Source: DATLWN01 sp964422615 (GTDB lineage Bacteria > Pseudomonadota > Zetaproteobacteria > Mariprofundales > Mariprofundaceae). Taken from it: a DNA stretch of 64,000 nt. The stretch spans positions 42,552-106,551 of the forward strand of contig CAYRBJ010000005.1 in assembly GCA_964422615.1 (NCBI GenBank). The letters are read 5' to 3'. The notes under the pieces were generated by a model, which saw only the letters and a program-made list of their open reading frames with translations, was not told where the DNA came from and made no database searches. The translations under genes and the position numbers were made by a program. Of the stretch, positions 63,519-64,000 are shown in pieces (within the stretch, counting starts at the first letter, position 1; each line of letters begins with the position of its first letter).

Positions 63519-64000
63519 ATGAACCTGCCGAAGGGAGAGGACAGCTCGCTGAACGAGGGCGTGATCACCGTCGCCATCATGCTGGCGACGGTGATGCAGG
63601 TGCTGGACATGACCATCGTCAACGTGTCGCTCCCGTACATGCAGGGGGGGTTGTCGGCCACGCGCGACCAGATCGCCTGGGTGCTGACCTCCTATATCGT
63701 GGCCTCGGCCGTGATGACGCCGGTGACCGGCTGGATCAGCGCCCGCCTGGGGCGCAAGCGTGTGTTCCTGTGGTCGGTGGTGATCTTCACCATCACCTCG
63801 ATGATGTGCGGCATGGCCCAGACGCTGTCGGAGATGGTGTTCTTCCGCATGCTGCAGGGGCTGGCCGGTGCCGCCCTGGTGCCGCTGTCCCAATCCATCC
63901 TGCTCGATACCTATCCGCGCGAGCGCCATGGCTCGGCCATGGCCCTGTGGGGCATGGGCATCATGGTCGGTCCGATCCTGGGGCCGACGCTGGGCGGCTA
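63519..64000 (+). CDS. emrB: EmrB-type DHA2 major-facilitator drug exporter, C-terminus beyond window
   Basis: Partial gene; the first 160 residues are visible. They show ITVAIMLATVMQVLDMTIVN (first helix with the DHA2 Asp-Met-Thr-Ile-Val-Asn motif), LTSYIVASAVMTPVTGWISA and RLGRKRVFLWSV (MFS motif A), and QGLAGAALVPLSQSILLDTY. Together with marR and emrA it forms an EmrAB efflux operon. ATG 63519 is the likely start, with AGGA about 14 bases upstream. Confidence 0.93.
   Translation, partial: MNLPKGEDSSLNEGVITVAIMLATVMQVLDMTIVNVSLPYMQGGLSATRDQIAWVLTSYIVASAVMTPVTGWISARLGRKRVFLWSVVIFTITSMMCGMAQTLSEMVFFRMLQGLAGAALVPLSQSILLDTYPRERHGSAMALWGMGIMVGPILGPTLGG

Overview
The window is a 64 kb, GC-rich (roughly 60%), densely coding chromosomal segment of a Gram-negative bacterium. 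A proteobacterial cytochrome bc1 operon, a full Tat operon, TolC/RND and EmrAB efflux systems, outer-membrane porins, SspA, RpfE-RecJ and scpA-scpB-rluB order all point to Pseudomonadota, with the gene order closest to beta-, gamma- or zetaproteobacteria. The lineage cannot be fixed from this sequence alone. No rRNA, recognisable tRNA, CRISPR array, insertion sequence or prophage was seen. A NhaA antiporter, a VIT-family metal transporter, a c-type cytochrome and bc1 fit a respiratory, possibly lithotrophic, organism, but that is inference.

Layout. 1-5.8 kb (minus strand): deoxynucleoside kinase (cut by the window edge), folK, a SPOR protein, a stand-alone receiver protein with an unrecognised cysteine-rich partner, an M23 peptidase, xseA and a degenerate receiver-like protein. 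5.8-19.9 kb: a phosphate, polyphosphate and pyrophosphate block. It holds ppk-ppx, phoU, two outer-membrane beta-barrel proteins, a cyclic-nucleotide-binding-domain protein in an operon with phoB-phoR, an L,D-transpeptidase, soluble pyrophosphatase (ppa) and a membrane pyrophosphatase (hppA). Pho-box-like elements (TGTCA-N6-TGTCA) sit upstream of ppk, both porins and the phoBR operon. Another, weaker one faces an intergenic transcript that would end at a strong terminator (candidate small RNA). 19.9-25.8 kb: a class V aminotransferase, aspS, a small lipoprotein, isocitrate dehydrogenase fused in frame to a DUF1451 zinc-ribbon protein, and a DUF4197 protein.

25.8-32.3 kb: tatABC, a zinc-ribbon membrane protein, a polyferredoxin, a tandemly duplicated c-type cytochrome and petABC (bc1). 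32.4-38.7 kb: alaC-hom-thrC-rpfE-like-recJ, amino-acid biosynthesis followed by DNA repair. 38.7-47.4 kb: an Old Yellow Enzyme, a second cyclic-nucleotide-binding protein, prfB with its programmed +1 frameshift, sspA, an outer-membrane protein, arfB, a LexA-like peptidase without a DNA-binding domain, a LapA-domain protein, a VIT-family transporter, nhaA and a DUF6164 protein.

47.4-55.3 kb: a TetR-controlled RND efflux operon with two outer-membrane factors and a palindromic operator. 55.4-61.8 kb: uvrC, a lipoprotein, then the overlapping cluster trpS-scpA-scpB-rluB-DNA glycosylase. 61.9-64 kb: marR-emrA-emrB, cut by the window end. Many neighbours are translationally coupled by ATGA, GTGA or TTGA overlaps. 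The most interesting features are the coherent Pho regulon with its possible small RNA, the Icd-DUF1451 fusion with an internal extended -10 promoter, the recently duplicated cytochrome, and a PLWY variant of the cytochrome b Qo motif.
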